Source: Pseudomonadota bacterium
Lineage (GTDB): Bacteria; Pseudomonadota; Alphaproteobacteria; Rhizobiales; Rhizobiaceae
Assembly (NCBI GenBank): GCA_023404095.1
Contig: JAEYDD010000075.1
Span: 248,001 to 312,000 of the forward strand
Length of the DNA: 64,000 nt
Direction: 5' to 3'
In this document: positions 43,705-52,534 of the stretch, one piece after another
Position numbering within the stretch: position 1 is the first letter of the stretch
How the letters are laid out: every line of letters starts with the position of its first letter
Position numbers and translations under genes: made by a program
Notes under the pieces: generated by a model
The model's input: the letters and a program-made list of their open reading frames with translations, nothing else
What the model was told of the DNA's origin: nothing
Databases searched by the model: none

Positions 43705-44223
43705 ATGTCTTCCTCCTCTGCCGAAAAACGCAGGATTGCGCCACTCAAGACCCCGTCCGGTCTTCCCTCGAATGCGATCACCGATATCTCGGCCGCGCTC
43801 ACCACCCTCCTTGCCGACATGTTCGCACTGTACCTCAAGACGAAAAATTTCCACTGGCACGTCTCCGGCCCCCACTTTCGTGACTACCACCTGCTCCTGG
43901 ACGAGCATGCCGAGCAGATATTCGCGACGACGGACGACATTGCCGAACGGGCCCGCAAGATCGGCGGAACCACCCTGCGTTCCATCGGCCATGCGGCACG
44001 GCTGCAGCGCATTCCCGACAATGACGCCGACTATGTGACGCCGGGGGACATGCTTGCCGAGCTTCTGGAGGACAACAAGCACCTGGTCTCCCTCCTGCGT
44101 GAAACGCACGACCTGTGCGACGAGCACAACGACGTCGCGACCGCCAGCCTCCTGGAAAACTGGATCGACGAGGCCGAGCGCCGTACCTGGTTCTTGTTCG
44201 AGACGACCCGACAGGCGAAGTGA
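43705..44223 (+). CDS. dps: DNA starvation/stationary-phase protection protein (Dps)
   Basis: A 172-residue ferritin-like four-helix protein. The ferroxidase ligands are in NFHWHVSGPHFRDYHLLLDEH (His, His, Asp, Glu/His across the dimer) and the second block EQIFATTDDIAERARKIGG. It forms dodecamers that oxidise Fe2+ with peroxide and store it, guarding DNA. The N-terminal tail SSSSAEKRRIAPLKT is basic, as in DNA-binding Dps. AAGGAG sits before the ATG. Confidence 0.94.
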   Translation: MSSSSAEKRRIAPLKTPSGLPSNAITDISAALTTLLADMFALYLKTKNFHWHVSGPHFRDYHLLLDEHAEQIFATTDDIAERARKIGGTTLRSIGHAARLQRIPDNDADYVTPGDMLAELLEDNKHLVSLLRETHDLCDEHNDVATASLLENWIDEAERRTWFLFETTRQAK

Positions 44224-44564
44224 CGTGACCAGTTGGCGTCCGGCTTGTTCCCGGACGTCGCCGCTCGGTCGGAGGAATCCAACAAGCCCCAGCCGGCGCA
44301 CGCCGGCGCGGTACCCTGTGCGCAACTGGCCGCGCCGGGGGCAGGCCGGCGCGCTGCTGGCCCTTATTTTCGGCGTCGATGCCCGGATATCGCACATGGA
44401 ACTGGCGCGGAGGCGGGACTGTCCTCGCGCGCATCATCGGTACGCTAGAGGAAAAACTCAAGGCGCTTTGGGGGTCATTGCCCAGCGCCCGGACCAGCAC
44501 GTCGCCGGTCGAGCCGACCTCGGCAAAGCGGCGGCTGCCGGCGCTTTTGGCTCTGAAATGCGGC
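44224..44564. other. Gene-free stretch between dps and the GNAT gene
   Basis: These 341 bases lie between convergent genes. No open frame has family similarity or a ribosome-binding site. There are GC-rich inverted repeats such as CCGGCGCACGCCGG near 44291, which may act as a transcription end for dps. Confidence 0.4.
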
Positions 44565-45461
44565 TCAGAACTCTGCCATGGGCGAAAGCCGGCAAGGACC
44601 ATTCGGGAAAAGACCGGCCTCGCCGCGCAGCATGAAGCGTAGATCGCTCTCCTCGGGAATGCCTTTACCCTCCCAGCCGAGCTCATCCGGGGCGAACAGA
44701 ACTTCCACCCTTTCGGGCTGCTTTCCAATTGCCTGCAGGATCTCGCAGAGCGATGGCATGCTGGCAGCAATTACGTCGTGCAGCGTGAAAACACTACAAT
44801 CCTCGTTCTCGCTCCAGACGATGACAGCCGAATGCTGCGGCAGGAGGCTGAACGTCACGCCCTCCACCAGCGCGGTGTTGAGCAGGAATGTTTGGATGTT
44901 GCGGACCACGGAAAGTCGCTGCGAGATCGGAGCGCGGCTTTCCAGCATGCGGCGCACCAGAGAAACGTCTCCAGCATCGTGCATGTCGAGCGTGCGGAAG
45001 GAGGGAGATACCGCGGTCAGGGCCGGTGCAGCCCCGGCAAAGCGATGCTCCGGTAGGATCCCGAAACCGTAGCGGTCGTAGAGCTGCGGCTTGTCGGTGT
45101 AGAGCACGACCGCTTCGAAGCCCTGCGCGTCGCAGCGTTGCAGCACGCGGCGGAGGAGATCGCGGAAGAGTCCACGGTCACGATATTCCGGCAGCACCGC
45201 ACCCGATTGCAGGGCGGCCGCGTTCACCCGGCGCCCGCCGATCACGAGCGGCATTGAAAAGGCGGATAAATTCGCGACGCACCGCCCGTACTCGTCGAAC
45301 CAGGCCGACGACATCAGCGTCGGGTCAGGTCCGCCCAGCCGGTCCAGCGGGCTGACATCGACGCCGAAGATGTCGAGAAGCAGCGCCTTCACCGCCGCCC
45401 AGCCGGCGGGATCGTCGAAGTAGTCCTCGCGAAAGATGAGCCCGGCCCGATCGTCAGTCAT
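44565..45461 (-). CDS. GNAT-family N-acetyltransferase (Eis-like N-terminal half)
   Basis: A 298-residue protein. The GNAT core covers about residues 55-150: NAAALQSGAVLPEYRDRGLF is the acetyl-CoA loop region and LYDRYGFGILPEHRF the C-terminal GNAT signature. The second half (from about 150) is a further domain of the two-domain GNAT type. It starts 14 bases after the dut stop codon on the same strand, so both are likely co-transcribed. Substrate unknown. Confidence 0.82.
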   Translation of the reverse strand: MTDDRAGLIFREDYFDDPAGWAAVKALLLDIFGVDVSPLDRLGGPDPTLMSSAWFDEYGRCVANLSAFSMPLVIGGRRVNAAALQSGAVLPEYRDRGLFRDLLRRVLQRCDAQGFEAVVLYTDKPQLYDRYGFGILPEHRFAGAAPALTAVSPSFRTLDMHDAGDVSLVRRMLESRAPISQRLSVVRNIQTFLLNTALVEGVTFSLLPQHSAVIVWSENEDCSVFTLHDVIAASMPSLCEILQAIGKQPERVEVLFAPDELGWEGKGIPEESDLRFMLRGEAGLFPNGPCRLSPMAEF

Positions 45462-45475
45462 CTGCCGGTTGGTCC

Positions 45476-45946
45476 TCAGACCCCGGTCGAACCGAAGCCG
45501 CCCGCGCCGCGCTCGGTCGCGCCCGCCTCCGTCACCTCGCGCACGTGCGCCTGCACGACGGGCGCGATCACCATCTGGGCGATGCGCATGCCGCGCTCGA
45601 CGACGAAATCCGCCGCGCCGTGGTTGATAAGCAGCACCTTCACTTCCCCGCGATAGTCGCTATCGATCGTGCCGGGCGTGTTCAGGCAGGTAATGCCGTG
45701 CTTGAAGGCGAGGCCGGAGCGTGGGCGTATCTGAGCCTCGTAGCCCTCCGGGATCTCGAAGATGAAGCCGGTCGGGACCAGCGCCCGGCTGCCCGGGGCA
45801 AGCACCAGCGGTTCGCCTTCGTCAACGGCAGCCCTCAGGTCCATGCCGGCGGCGCCTGCCGTTTCATAGGACGGCAGATCGAGGCCGGCGCCATGAGGCA
45901 GGCGGACGAGGTTCAGGGTCGGATGGGGAGTATGTCGGATGTTCAT
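45476..45946 (-). CDS. dut: dUTP diphosphatase
   Basis: A 156-residue trimeric dUTPase with all five motifs: AAGMDLRAA (1), RPRSGLAFKHG (2), GTIDSDYRGEVKVLLINHG (3, catalytic Asp), RIAQMVIAP (4) and RGAGGFGSTG (5, the flexible phosphate-binding arm). It hydrolyses dUTP to dUMP and keeps uracil out of DNA. Divergent from prfC. Confidence 0.97.
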   Translation of the reverse strand: MNIRHTPHPTLNLVRLPHGAGLDLPSYETAGAAGMDLRAAVDEGEPLVLAPGSRALVPTGFIFEIPEGYEAQIRPRSGLAFKHGITCLNTPGTIDSDYRGEVKVLLINHGAADFVVERGMRIAQMVIAPVVQAHVREVTEAGATERGAGGFGSTGV

Positions 45947-45987
45947 CCCCCATTTGCGGATCGGCTGCTGTCCGGGTCAAACGCGAA

Positions 45988-46016
45988 TTGAAAGTTTTCC
46001 ACGGAACCGTTACATA
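45988..46016 (+). promoter_or_regulatory. Promoter of prfC
   Basis: TTGAAA (45988-45993) and TACATA (46011-46016) are spaced 17 bases apart and end 27 bases before the prfC start at 46044. Confidence 0.5.
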
Positions 46017-46043
46017 GCGCGCGATCAACAGGATTTTCAGGAC

Positions 46044-47627
46044 ATGGCAGAAAGTCTCGCCGAGGCGGTCTCCCGCCGCCGCACCTTTGCTATTATTGCC
46101 CACCCGGACGCGGGCAAGACGACGCTGACCGAAAAGCTGCTGCTGTTCGGCGGCGCAATCCAGCTCGCCGGCGAGGTCAAGGCCAAGAAGGACCGCATCC
46201 AGACCCGTTCGGACTGGATGAAGATCGAGCGCGAGCGCGGCATCTCGGTCGTGACCTCGGTGATGACGTTCGAGTATGAAGGCAATGTCTTCAACATCCT
46301 CGACACCCCCGGCCACGAGGATTTCGCCGACGACACCTACCGCACGCTGACGGCGGTCGACGCGGCCGTCATGGTCATCGACGCCGCCAAGGGTATCGAG
46401 CCGCGGACGCTGAAGCTGTTCGAGGTCTGCCGCATGCGCGACATCCCGATCATCACCTTCGTCAACAAGATGGACCGCGAGAGCCGCGATCCCTTCGAGA
46501 TCCTGGACGAGGTCGAGGAGAAGCTGGCGCTCGATTGCGCGCCGGTGACCTGGCCGATCGGTCGCTCGAAGACCTTCTGCGGCTCCTATCATCTTTCCAC
46601 CAACGAGGTGCGCGGCTCGGACACGCAGGAGCGGCTGACGCGGGTCAACGATCCGGAGACGGCCTCGCATCGGCTGCCGGAAAACGAGCGCGCGGCGTTT
46701 GTCGACGAGCTTTCGCTGGCGATCGAGGCCTGCAAGCCCTTCGACAGGAAAGCCTTCCTCGAGGGCCATCTGACGCCCGTCTTCTTCGGCTCGGCACTGC
46801 GCAACTTCGGCGTGCGCGACCTCATCAACGCGCTCGGCGCCTTTGCACCGCCGCCGCGCGACCAGGTCGCCGACGTCCGCACCGTGCATGCGGCGGAAGA
46901 CAAGATGACGGCCTTCGTCTTCAAGATCCAGGCGAACATGGATCCGAACCACCGCGACCGCATCGCCTTCGCCCGCGTCTGCTCGGGCAAGCTGGAGCGG
47001 GGTATGAAGGCGCGGCTGTCGCGCACCGGAAAGCAGCTCGGTCTCACCGCGCCGCAGTTCTTCTTCGCCTCGCAGCGCCAGCTTGCCGACACGGCCTATG
47101 CCGGCGACGTGGTCGGCATCCCGAACCACGGCACGCTGCGCATCGGCGATACGCTGACCGAGGGCGAGGCGCTCGTTTTCGAGGGCGTGCCGAACTTCTC
47201 GCCGGAAATCCTGCGCCGTGTGCGCCTGGAGGATGCGATGAAGGCCAAGAAGCTGAAGGAAGCGCTGCAGCAGATGGCCGAAGAGGGCGTCGTGCAGCTG
47301 TTTTCGCCGGAGGACGGCTCGCCGGCGATCGTCGGCGTTGTCGGCGCGCTGCAGCTCGACGTGCTGAAGGAGCGCCTGCAGGCCGAATACGGCCTGCCGG
47401 TTTCCTTCGAGATGTCGCGCTTCTCCGTCTGCCGCTGGATCTCGGCCGACAGTGCCGTGGATCTGGACAAGTTCGTCACCGCGCGGCGTGGCGACATCGC
47501 CCGCGATCTGGATGGCGACCCGGTATTCCTGGCGCAGGACGCGTTCTCGCTACGCTACGAGGCCGAGCGGTATCCGGCGATCAAGATGGCAGCAATCAAG
47601 GAGTATCACGTCGCCAAGGCGGCGTGA
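46044..47627 (+). CDS. prfC: Peptide chain release factor 3
   Basis: A 527-residue translational GTPase. G1 is AHPDAGKTTLTEK, G3 DTPGHEDFADD, G4 NKMDRESRD; RGISVVTSVMTFEYEGN is the switch region that separates RF3 from EF-G. It removes RF1/RF2 from the ribosome after peptide release. AGG lies a few bases before the ATG; the frame is open back to 45939 with no similarity. Its 3' end overlaps the convergent DUF2182 gene by 32 bases. Confidence 0.96.
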   Translation: MAESLAEAVSRRRTFAIIAHPDAGKTTLTEKLLLFGGAIQLAGEVKAKKDRIQTRSDWMKIERERGISVVTSVMTFEYEGNVFNILDTPGHEDFADDTYRTLTAVDAAVMVIDAAKGIEPRTLKLFEVCRMRDIPIITFVNKMDRESRDPFEILDEVEEKLALDCAPVTWPIGRSKTFCGSYHLSTNEVRGSDTQERLTRVNDPETASHRLPENERAAFVDELSLAIEACKPFDRKAFLEGHLTPVFFGSALRNFGVRDLINALGAFAPPPRDQVADVRTVHAAEDKMTAFVFKIQANMDPNHRDRIAFARVCSGKLERGMKARLSRTGKQLGLTAPQFFFASQRQLADTAYAGDVVGIPNHGTLRIGDTLTEGEALVFEGVPNFSPEILRRVRLEDAMKAKKLKEALQQMAEEGVVQLFSPEDGSPAIVGVVGALQLDVLKERLQAEYGLPVSFEMSRFSVCRWISADSAVDLDKFVTARRGDIARDLDGDPVFLAQDAFSLRYEAERYPAIKMAAIKEYHVAKAA

Positions 47628-48624
47628 GGCCCCTCATCGCCGCCTTTGTCGGCTGCTCCGGCGTAGTCGAAGGAATAAGATCGCCGACGCCCGCGTGGTA
47701 TTTGATCCACGCGGGCGTTTTCATGCCGAGAGCCGCCAGCGACAGCCGCTGCAGCGGTTCCGCGTGCGCCATCCCGCGCAGCATCAGCCATGCGCCGGCG
47801 GCGATCAGAACGACGCCGGCGGCGCGGCCCATGCGGTCGCCGCCGGGCAGAAGCTTCTCCGCCAGCACGAAGATCGCGATCACGGCGATCCACAGGATGT
47901 TCATCACCCCGCCGACGAACAGCAGCAGCATCAGCGGCCAGCAGCAGCCCACACAGTAGGCGCCGTGGCGCATGCCCATGAGAAAGGCACCGGTCGCATC
48001 GCGCCTGAAGCCGCCGGCGGCCTGCAGGAAGGCGGCCGGCGCACGGCACTTGCCGAGGCACGTGCTCTTCAGCGGCGTCCACTGGTAAAGCCCGGCCGTG
48101 ATCAGAAGAGCCCCGCTGAGAAACGGGCTCGCGCTGTCCATCATCGGCGTGATCAGCAACGCCTGTTCCAATATCCACTGGGCGAGCGTCGCTGCGAGGG
48201 AAAACAGGAACCAGACCGCAAGATAGCCAGCGCAGAACACCCCGGTTGCCGCAATGGGTGTTCCCTTCGCGCTCGCATGTCGCCCCACCCTTGCATAGAG
48301 AAGAATCATTGGCGCGGCTGACGGCAGCATCATGCCGACCATCATCACGAACCACATGGCGACCACGAGCGCCGTATTGTCCGAGTTCCATCCCGAAGGC
48401 GCGGCCTCGGCAGTTTCCATCCCGGACATGTCCATCCCGGGCATGTCTTCCATTCCCGGCATGCCTTCCATGCTGCCGGCGCCGTCTACCGGCACATGGG
48501 CCGCGCCCATGGATCGGGCGAGCGAGAGCAGGTAGAGCCACGCCAGCACCGTCATGACCACCAAGCACACGGCGACGATGGCCCGGTCGCGCTTGAGCAG
48601 CCTGTCGAGTGCCGGGTCTCCCAT
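47596..48624 (-). CDS. DUF2182 metal-binding-type membrane protein
   Basis: A 342-residue polytopic inner membrane protein. After the first helix (about 15-36) comes a methionine-rich loop, GMPGMEDMPGMDMSGM, with seven Met in residues 52-69, as in copper-handling proteins. The DUF2182 core follows: MWFVMMVGMMLPSAAPMILLY and GMRHGAYCVGCCWPLMLLL with three cysteines. The last ~45 residues (after about 297) lie beyond the usual family end and cover the prfC terminator. It starts 6 bases after the DUF1326 gene, a common pairing. A copper-related role is inferred, not known. Confidence 0.85.
   Translation of the reverse strand: MGDPALDRLLKRDRAIVAVCLVVMTVLAWLYLLSLARSMGAAHVPVDGAGSMEGMPGMEDMPGMDMSGMETAEAAPSGWNSDNTALVVAMWFVMMVGMMLPSAAPMILLYARVGRHASAKGTPIAATGVFCAGYLAVWFLFSLAATLAQWILEQALLITPMMDSASPFLSGALLITAGLYQWTPLKSTCLGKCRAPAAFLQAAGGFRRDATGAFLMGMRHGAYCVGCCWPLMLLLFVGGVMNILWIAVIAIFVLAEKLLPGGDRMGRAAGVVLIAAGAWLMLRGMAHAEPLQRLSLAALGMKTPAWIKYHAGVGDLIPSTTPEQPTKAAMRGLTPPWRRDTP
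47688..47721 (+). terminator. Strong intrinsic terminator of prfC inside the DUF2182 coding end
   Basis: CGCCCGCGTGG (47688-47698) and CCACGCGGGCG (47707-47717) form a perfect 11-pair stem with an 8-base loop, followed by TTTT. It lies 60 bases after the prfC stop and within the antisense reading frame of the DUF2182 gene. Confidence 0.85.
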
Positions 48625-48630
48625 GACGCC

Positions 48631-49269
48631 TCAGCCGTGGACCACGCCGGCGCCGGTCATATGCAGCCTGCTGAAATGGGCATGGCTGTCGGCAAGCGAG
48701 AGCTTGATCGGTCCCGTCGTCTCCGCCCAGCCGCGGCCGACCTCGCACATGTCGTATTCGAAACCGTGCGGCAGGGTGATGCGGGCGCGATGCTCGTCCC
48801 CTGTCACGGGATTGCGGATGGGTTCGCCGCGCGCATCCATCCATCCGGGGATAACGATCCGGGCGGTGCGCCCGTCGATGTCGAGATCGAAATCGATCCG
48901 GGTGAAGACCGGGTCGTGCACAGCGTCGAAGGTGGTGGCGAAGACGGCGAAGAAGGTCGCGCCCGGCTCGGTGTCCTCCCCGCTCATGATGCGCAAGAGC
49001 GCCTCGCGCTGTGGCGGGGTCGCCCGCTCGTCGACGATCGGCACGCATTGGCCGCCGCCTTCGTGGATCGCGCCCGGCCATGCGGCGATCAAGGCGATCC
49101 GCAACCCGTCCAGGCGGGTATCGCCGTGAAAACCGTCTTCGATGTCGATAGCGCCGACCGCGTGGCAATTGCCGTGCGTCGGCAGTGCGTTGAACTGGCA
49201 CGGGCACCCGTAGGCGCAATTGCAGTGTATGAATTCGCGTCCCTGAAGCTTCCACTCGACGTTCGCCAT
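48631..49269 (-). CDS. DUF1326 protein, partner of DUF2182
   Basis: A 212-residue protein of the DUF1326 family with no signal peptide or membrane helix. The N-terminus has a tight cysteine cluster, FIHCNCAYGCPCQFN (Cys16, 18, 22, 24), suited to bind a soft metal. ITLPHGFEYDMCEVGRGWAET is the conserved C-terminal block. It is translated just ahead of the DUF2182 membrane protein (6-base gap) and is likely to deliver or receive the same ligand. Function unproven. Confidence 0.85.
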   Translation of the reverse strand: MANVEWKLQGREFIHCNCAYGCPCQFNALPTHGNCHAVGAIDIEDGFHGDTRLDGLRIALIAAWPGAIHEGGGQCVPIVDERATPPQREALLRIMSGEDTEPGATFFAVFATTFDAVHDPVFTRIDFDLDIDGRTARIVIPGWMDARGEPIRNPVTGDEHRARITLPHGFEYDMCEVGRGWAETTGPIKLSLADSHAHFSRLHMTGAGVVHG

Positions 49270-49518
49270 GACGCCCTCCGGAGCTTTATTTCATTGATCG
49301 CTAATTAAATACCCGCATCTTCACCTTGTCCAGCCAGGTCCGGGCCGCTCGCCATCCCGAGAACCGTCGCGGTGCTCCCATCGTGTCGGGCCGGGCAAAC
49401 ATGGTTTCCCGATATTTACTTTCGTTAACGCATTTTTACCCATTTTCGATGATTCTGACGCCAGCACATGCATTCGTCCCTTCGGCCGCTGTGGCCGGCA
49501 GCCAAGCGAGTTGAGCCA

Positions 49519-50349
49519 ATGTGCCGTTGGGCAGCCTATCGCGGTGAACCGCTCTTTCTGGAGGAACTCGTCTCCTCGCCGGCGCATTCGCTGATCGAGC
49601 AATCGCACTGCGCCACCCGCGCCAAGACGGCGACGAACGGCGACGGCTTCGGCATCGCCTGGTACGGCGAGCGCCCGGAGCCGGGCCGCTACCGCGATAT
49701 CCTGCCGGCCTGGTCGGACTGCAACCTCAAGAGCATCGCAAGGCAGATCCGCTCGAGACTGTTTCTCGCCCATGTCCGCGCCGCGACCGGCGGCGGCACG
49801 CGGCGCGACAATTGCCATCCCTTCGTCCATGGGGTCTGGTCGTTCATGCACAACGGCCAGATCGCCGACTTCGAGCATCTGCGCCGGCCGATGGAGACCA
49901 TGCTCGACAACGATCTCTATGCGGCCCGCACCGGGGCCACGGATTCGGAGCTCCTGTTTTTGCTCGCGCTGCAGTTCGGCCTCGCCCACGACCCCCTGAC
50001 CGCCATCGCGGAGACGATCTCCTTCATCGAGCGTCTGGCGCAGCATCTGGAACGCAAGGTGCTGGTGCGCTTCACCGCGGCCCTTTCCGACGGAAAGACA
50101 CTCTATGCGATCCGCTACGCCACCGATGATCGCGCGCCCACGCTCTATGCCGCACCGATGGGCGGGGCGGGTGGCTATTGCCTCGTCTCAGAGCCGCTGA
50201 ACGACGACAGTGAGGCCTGGGTGGAGATTCCCGACGGCAGCGCCGTCGTGCTTGGCGAGGATGGCGTCGACGTGCGGCTGTTTTCGCCAGCCGGCCGCCC
50301 GGCACCAAGGACGGCGCAATGGCGATCGGAACTTGCTGTCGTCGGCTGA
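49519..50349 (+). CDS. Class II glutamine amidotransferase (YafJ/EgtC-like)
   Basis: A 276-residue Ntn hydrolase. After removal of Met1 the nucleophile is Cys2 in MCRWAAYRGEP, which fixes the start at 49519. KTATNGDGFGIAWYG and LFLAHVRAATGGGTRRDNCHPF are the glutamine-binding blocks. It carries only the glutaminase domain, so it must hand ammonia to an unknown partner, or act on gamma-glutamyl bonds as EgtC does. No ergothioneine genes are nearby. Confidence 0.88.
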   Translation: MCRWAAYRGEPLFLEELVSSPAHSLIEQSHCATRAKTATNGDGFGIAWYGERPEPGRYRDILPAWSDCNLKSIARQIRSRLFLAHVRAATGGGTRRDNCHPFVHGVWSFMHNGQIADFEHLRRPMETMLDNDLYAARTGATDSELLFLLALQFGLAHDPLTAIAETISFIERLAQHLERKVLVRFTAALSDGKTLYAIRYATDDRAPTLYAAPMGGAGGYCLVSEPLNDDSEAWVEIPDGSAVVLGEDGVDVRLFSPAGRPAPRTAQWRSELAVVG

Positions 50350-50379
50350 GCGGAAAACGTGAACCTTGCGGCGAGGGCG

Positions 50380-51606
50380 CTAGCGAAGCGCCTCCAGCCG
50401 TTTTGCAATAAGATCCGCCAGCCTTTCGGCGACTTCTTGCTTCGACAGGTCGGGCCATGCGTCGATGCCATCGCTACTGACGATCTTCACGTTGTTGCGG
50501 TCGCCGCCCATGATGCCGGTGGCCGTCGACACATCGTTGGCGACGATGAAGTCTGCACCCTTCCGCTTCAGCTTGGCCTGCGCGTTCGCCTCGAGGTCCT
50601 GGGTTTCCGCGGCAAAGCCGACGACGAGCCTGGGCCGCGCCGCATGGTGGCCGATCGTCTTCAGGATGTCGGGATTTTCCGCCAGTTGCAACGGCGGCGG
50701 CGCCTCGCCGGGTTTCTTCTTGATCTTTTCGCCGGCCGATGTCGCCACACGCCAGTCGGCGACGGCTGCGACCATCACGGCGATGTCGGAGGGCAGGGCG
50801 GCAACAACCGCATCCAGCATCTCCTCGGCGCGTTCGACATGCACGACGCGGACGCCGGGCGGGTCGGCGATTTCCACGGGGCCGGAGACCAGCGTCACGT
50901 CAGCGCCGAGCTTTGCAAGGGCTGCTGCGATCGCATGGCCCTGCTTGCCCGAGGAACGGTTGGCAATGTAGCGCACCGGGTCGATCGGCTCGTGCGTCGG
51001 TCCCGAGGTGACGATCGCGCGCTTGCCGGAAAGCGGTAAAGGCTGGGGGGCTGTACCGGCATCAAGCATCGCCTCGACGGCTGCCACGATCTCCAGCGGC
51101 TCGGCCATGCGGCCAAGTCCCGCCTCGCCGCCCTCGGCCATCTCTCCGGCCTTGGGACCGACAAAGCGAATGCCGTCGCCGGCAAGGGTCTCCGCATTGC
51201 GCAGGGTTGCGGGGTGCGACCACATTTTCGGGTTCATGGCCGGCGCAATCAGCGCTGGCCGGTCGGTCGCCAGCAGCACGGTCGAGGCGAGGTCGTCGGC
51301 AAGGCCGTTCGCCATTTTCGCCATCAGGTCGGCAGTTGCCGGCGCGACCAGCACCAGATCGCAGTCCCGTGCCAGTCGGATGTGGCCGACGTCCTGCTCG
51401 TCCTCGCGCGAAAAGAGATCGGTGAAAACGTGCCCGGACGAAAGCGCCCCGACCGCAAGCGGCGTCACGAACTGCTGCGCACCGGCCGTCATGACCGGGA
51501 TGACCCGGGCGCCGCGCTCGCGCAGGCGGCGGATCAGGTCGAGGCTCTTGTACGCCGCGATCCCGCCGGAGATGATCAGAAGAATGCGCCTGTCCCGCAA
51601 GGTCAT
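50380..51606 (-). CDS. coaBC: Phosphopantothenoylcysteine decarboxylase/phosphopantothenate-cysteine ligase
   Basis: A 408-residue bifunctional enzyme of coenzyme A synthesis. The CoaC flavoprotein half begins ILLIISGGIAAYKSLDLIRRL and contains APAMNPKMWSHPA; the CoaB half starts near residue 190 with IVTSGPTHEPIDPVRYIANRSSG and includes the CTP site region KIKKKPGEAPPPL. The ATG at 51606 precedes the conserved start; the open frame adds 17 codons upstream. Convergent with the amidotransferase gene. Confidence 0.95.
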   Translation of the reverse strand: MTLRDRRILLIISGGIAAYKSLDLIRRLRERGARVIPVMTAGAQQFVTPLAVGALSSGHVFTDLFSREDEQDVGHIRLARDCDLVLVAPATADLMAKMANGLADDLASTVLLATDRPALIAPAMNPKMWSHPATLRNAETLAGDGIRFVGPKAGEMAEGGEAGLGRMAEPLEIVAAVEAMLDAGTAPQPLPLSGKRAIVTSGPTHEPIDPVRYIANRSSGKQGHAIAAALAKLGADVTLVSGPVEIADPPGVRVVHVERAEEMLDAVVAALPSDIAVMVAAVADWRVATSAGEKIKKKPGEAPPPLQLAENPDILKTIGHHAARPRLVVGFAAETQDLEANAQAKLKRKGADFIVANDVSTATGIMGGDRNNVKIVSSDGIDAWPDLSKQEVAERLADLIAKRLEALR

Positions 51607-51736
51607 CGGCCGTTCCTGCCCTTCAATCTTCCGCCTGCAGCACGATGGCAGGCGCATCGTTCCTATCGCCTATGTCGACCTTTTCCAAGCACAAGCGCGT
51701 CGCCCGAAAGGATAGCCGCGTTTTCGACTGCCAGCA

Positions 51737-52534
51737 TCACGTGCCCTCGTCGGGAATGTTCAGCACGTGGCCGCAGGCCTTGCAGTGGACGGCGTCCGCG
51801 TCGTGGCGCTTCAGGCCGCATTGCGGGCAGGCAAAGGCTACCTTGTGCGGCCGTACGATCGTCTGCGCCAACCGCACGAACAGCGAGATGCCGATGATCA
51901 TCGTGACGATCGAGGTCAGCTTGCCGAGAGTTCCGGGCAGCGTGATGTCGCCGAAGCCGGTGGTGGTCACCGTGGCGACGGTGAAATAGAGAGCATCGAC
52001 AAAGCCGATGATGTTCTCGCCATAGAAGAACGTCGAATAGACGAAGCCGGTGACCAGGAAGAGGAAGATCAGGAAATTGATGCAGGCCTGGATGGTCTCC
52101 TCGTAGTCGCCGTACCCGCGGCGCTTCAGCACCAGCGTGAACAGGCGGCTCTGGCTGATCGCCCAGATGCGCAGCGCCCGCAAGAAGGCGAAGTTGGCGA
52201 GCTGGTTTGGAAAGAGCAGGGTGGCGAGGATGAAGAGGTCTATCCAGGTCATCGGCCGGGTCAGCCAGTAGCGCAGCGTCGGGGCGACCAGGATGCGCGC
52301 GACGATCTCAAACGCGATGATGGCGGCGACGACGTAGTCGACCAGCACATAGGCATGCCCAGCGCGCAGGTAAGGCCCCATCAGGAAGAAGACGATGATT
52401 GCGATGTCGACCATCATCATCGCGAACTGAAAGGCGATCGCACGCGGGTCGCTGCCGAAATAGAGGCTGCGCAGACGGCGGCGTATCGCCTCCGTCGAGC
52501 TCACCTCTTCCCCTTCCTGCCCTGTCTCAGCCAT
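51737..52534 (-). CDS. Voltage-gated-type potassium channel with C-terminal zinc ribbon
   Basis: A 265-residue membrane protein of the six-helix ion channel superfamily: helices at about 37-53, 62-84, 97-109, an S4-like segment FAFLRALRIWAISQSRLF with regularly placed arginines (119, 122, 130), then the pore pair 151-172 and 203-222. The selectivity loop TVTTTGFGDIT (about 189-198) predicts K+ conduction. Unusually, the C-terminus is a four-cysteine zinc ribbon, CPQCG...CKACG (Cys236, 239, 251, 254). It should gate K+ across the inner membrane with the ribbon in the cytoplasm. Confidence 0.87.
   Translation of the reverse strand: MAETGQEGEEVSSTEAIRRRLRSLYFGSDPRAIAFQFAMMMVDIAIIVFFLMGPYLRAGHAYVLVDYVVAAIIAFEIVARILVAPTLRYWLTRPMTWIDLFILATLLFPNQLANFAFLRALRIWAISQSRLFTLVLKRRGYGDYEETIQACINFLIFLFLVTGFVYSTFFYGENIIGFVDALYFTVATVTTTGFGDITLPGTLGKLTSIVTMIIGISLFVRLAQTIVRPHKVAFACPQCGLKRHDADAVHCKACGHVLNIPDEGT

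Noticed and set aside
43835..44770. Minus-strand open frame overlapping dps and the following gap
   Set aside because: Antisense to dps for much of its length and without family similarity.
47606..49255. A 549-codon open frame on the same strand as DUF2182/DUF1326 in another phase
   Set aside because: Arg/Gly/Ala-rich translation without motifs, overlapping two genes of recognised families.
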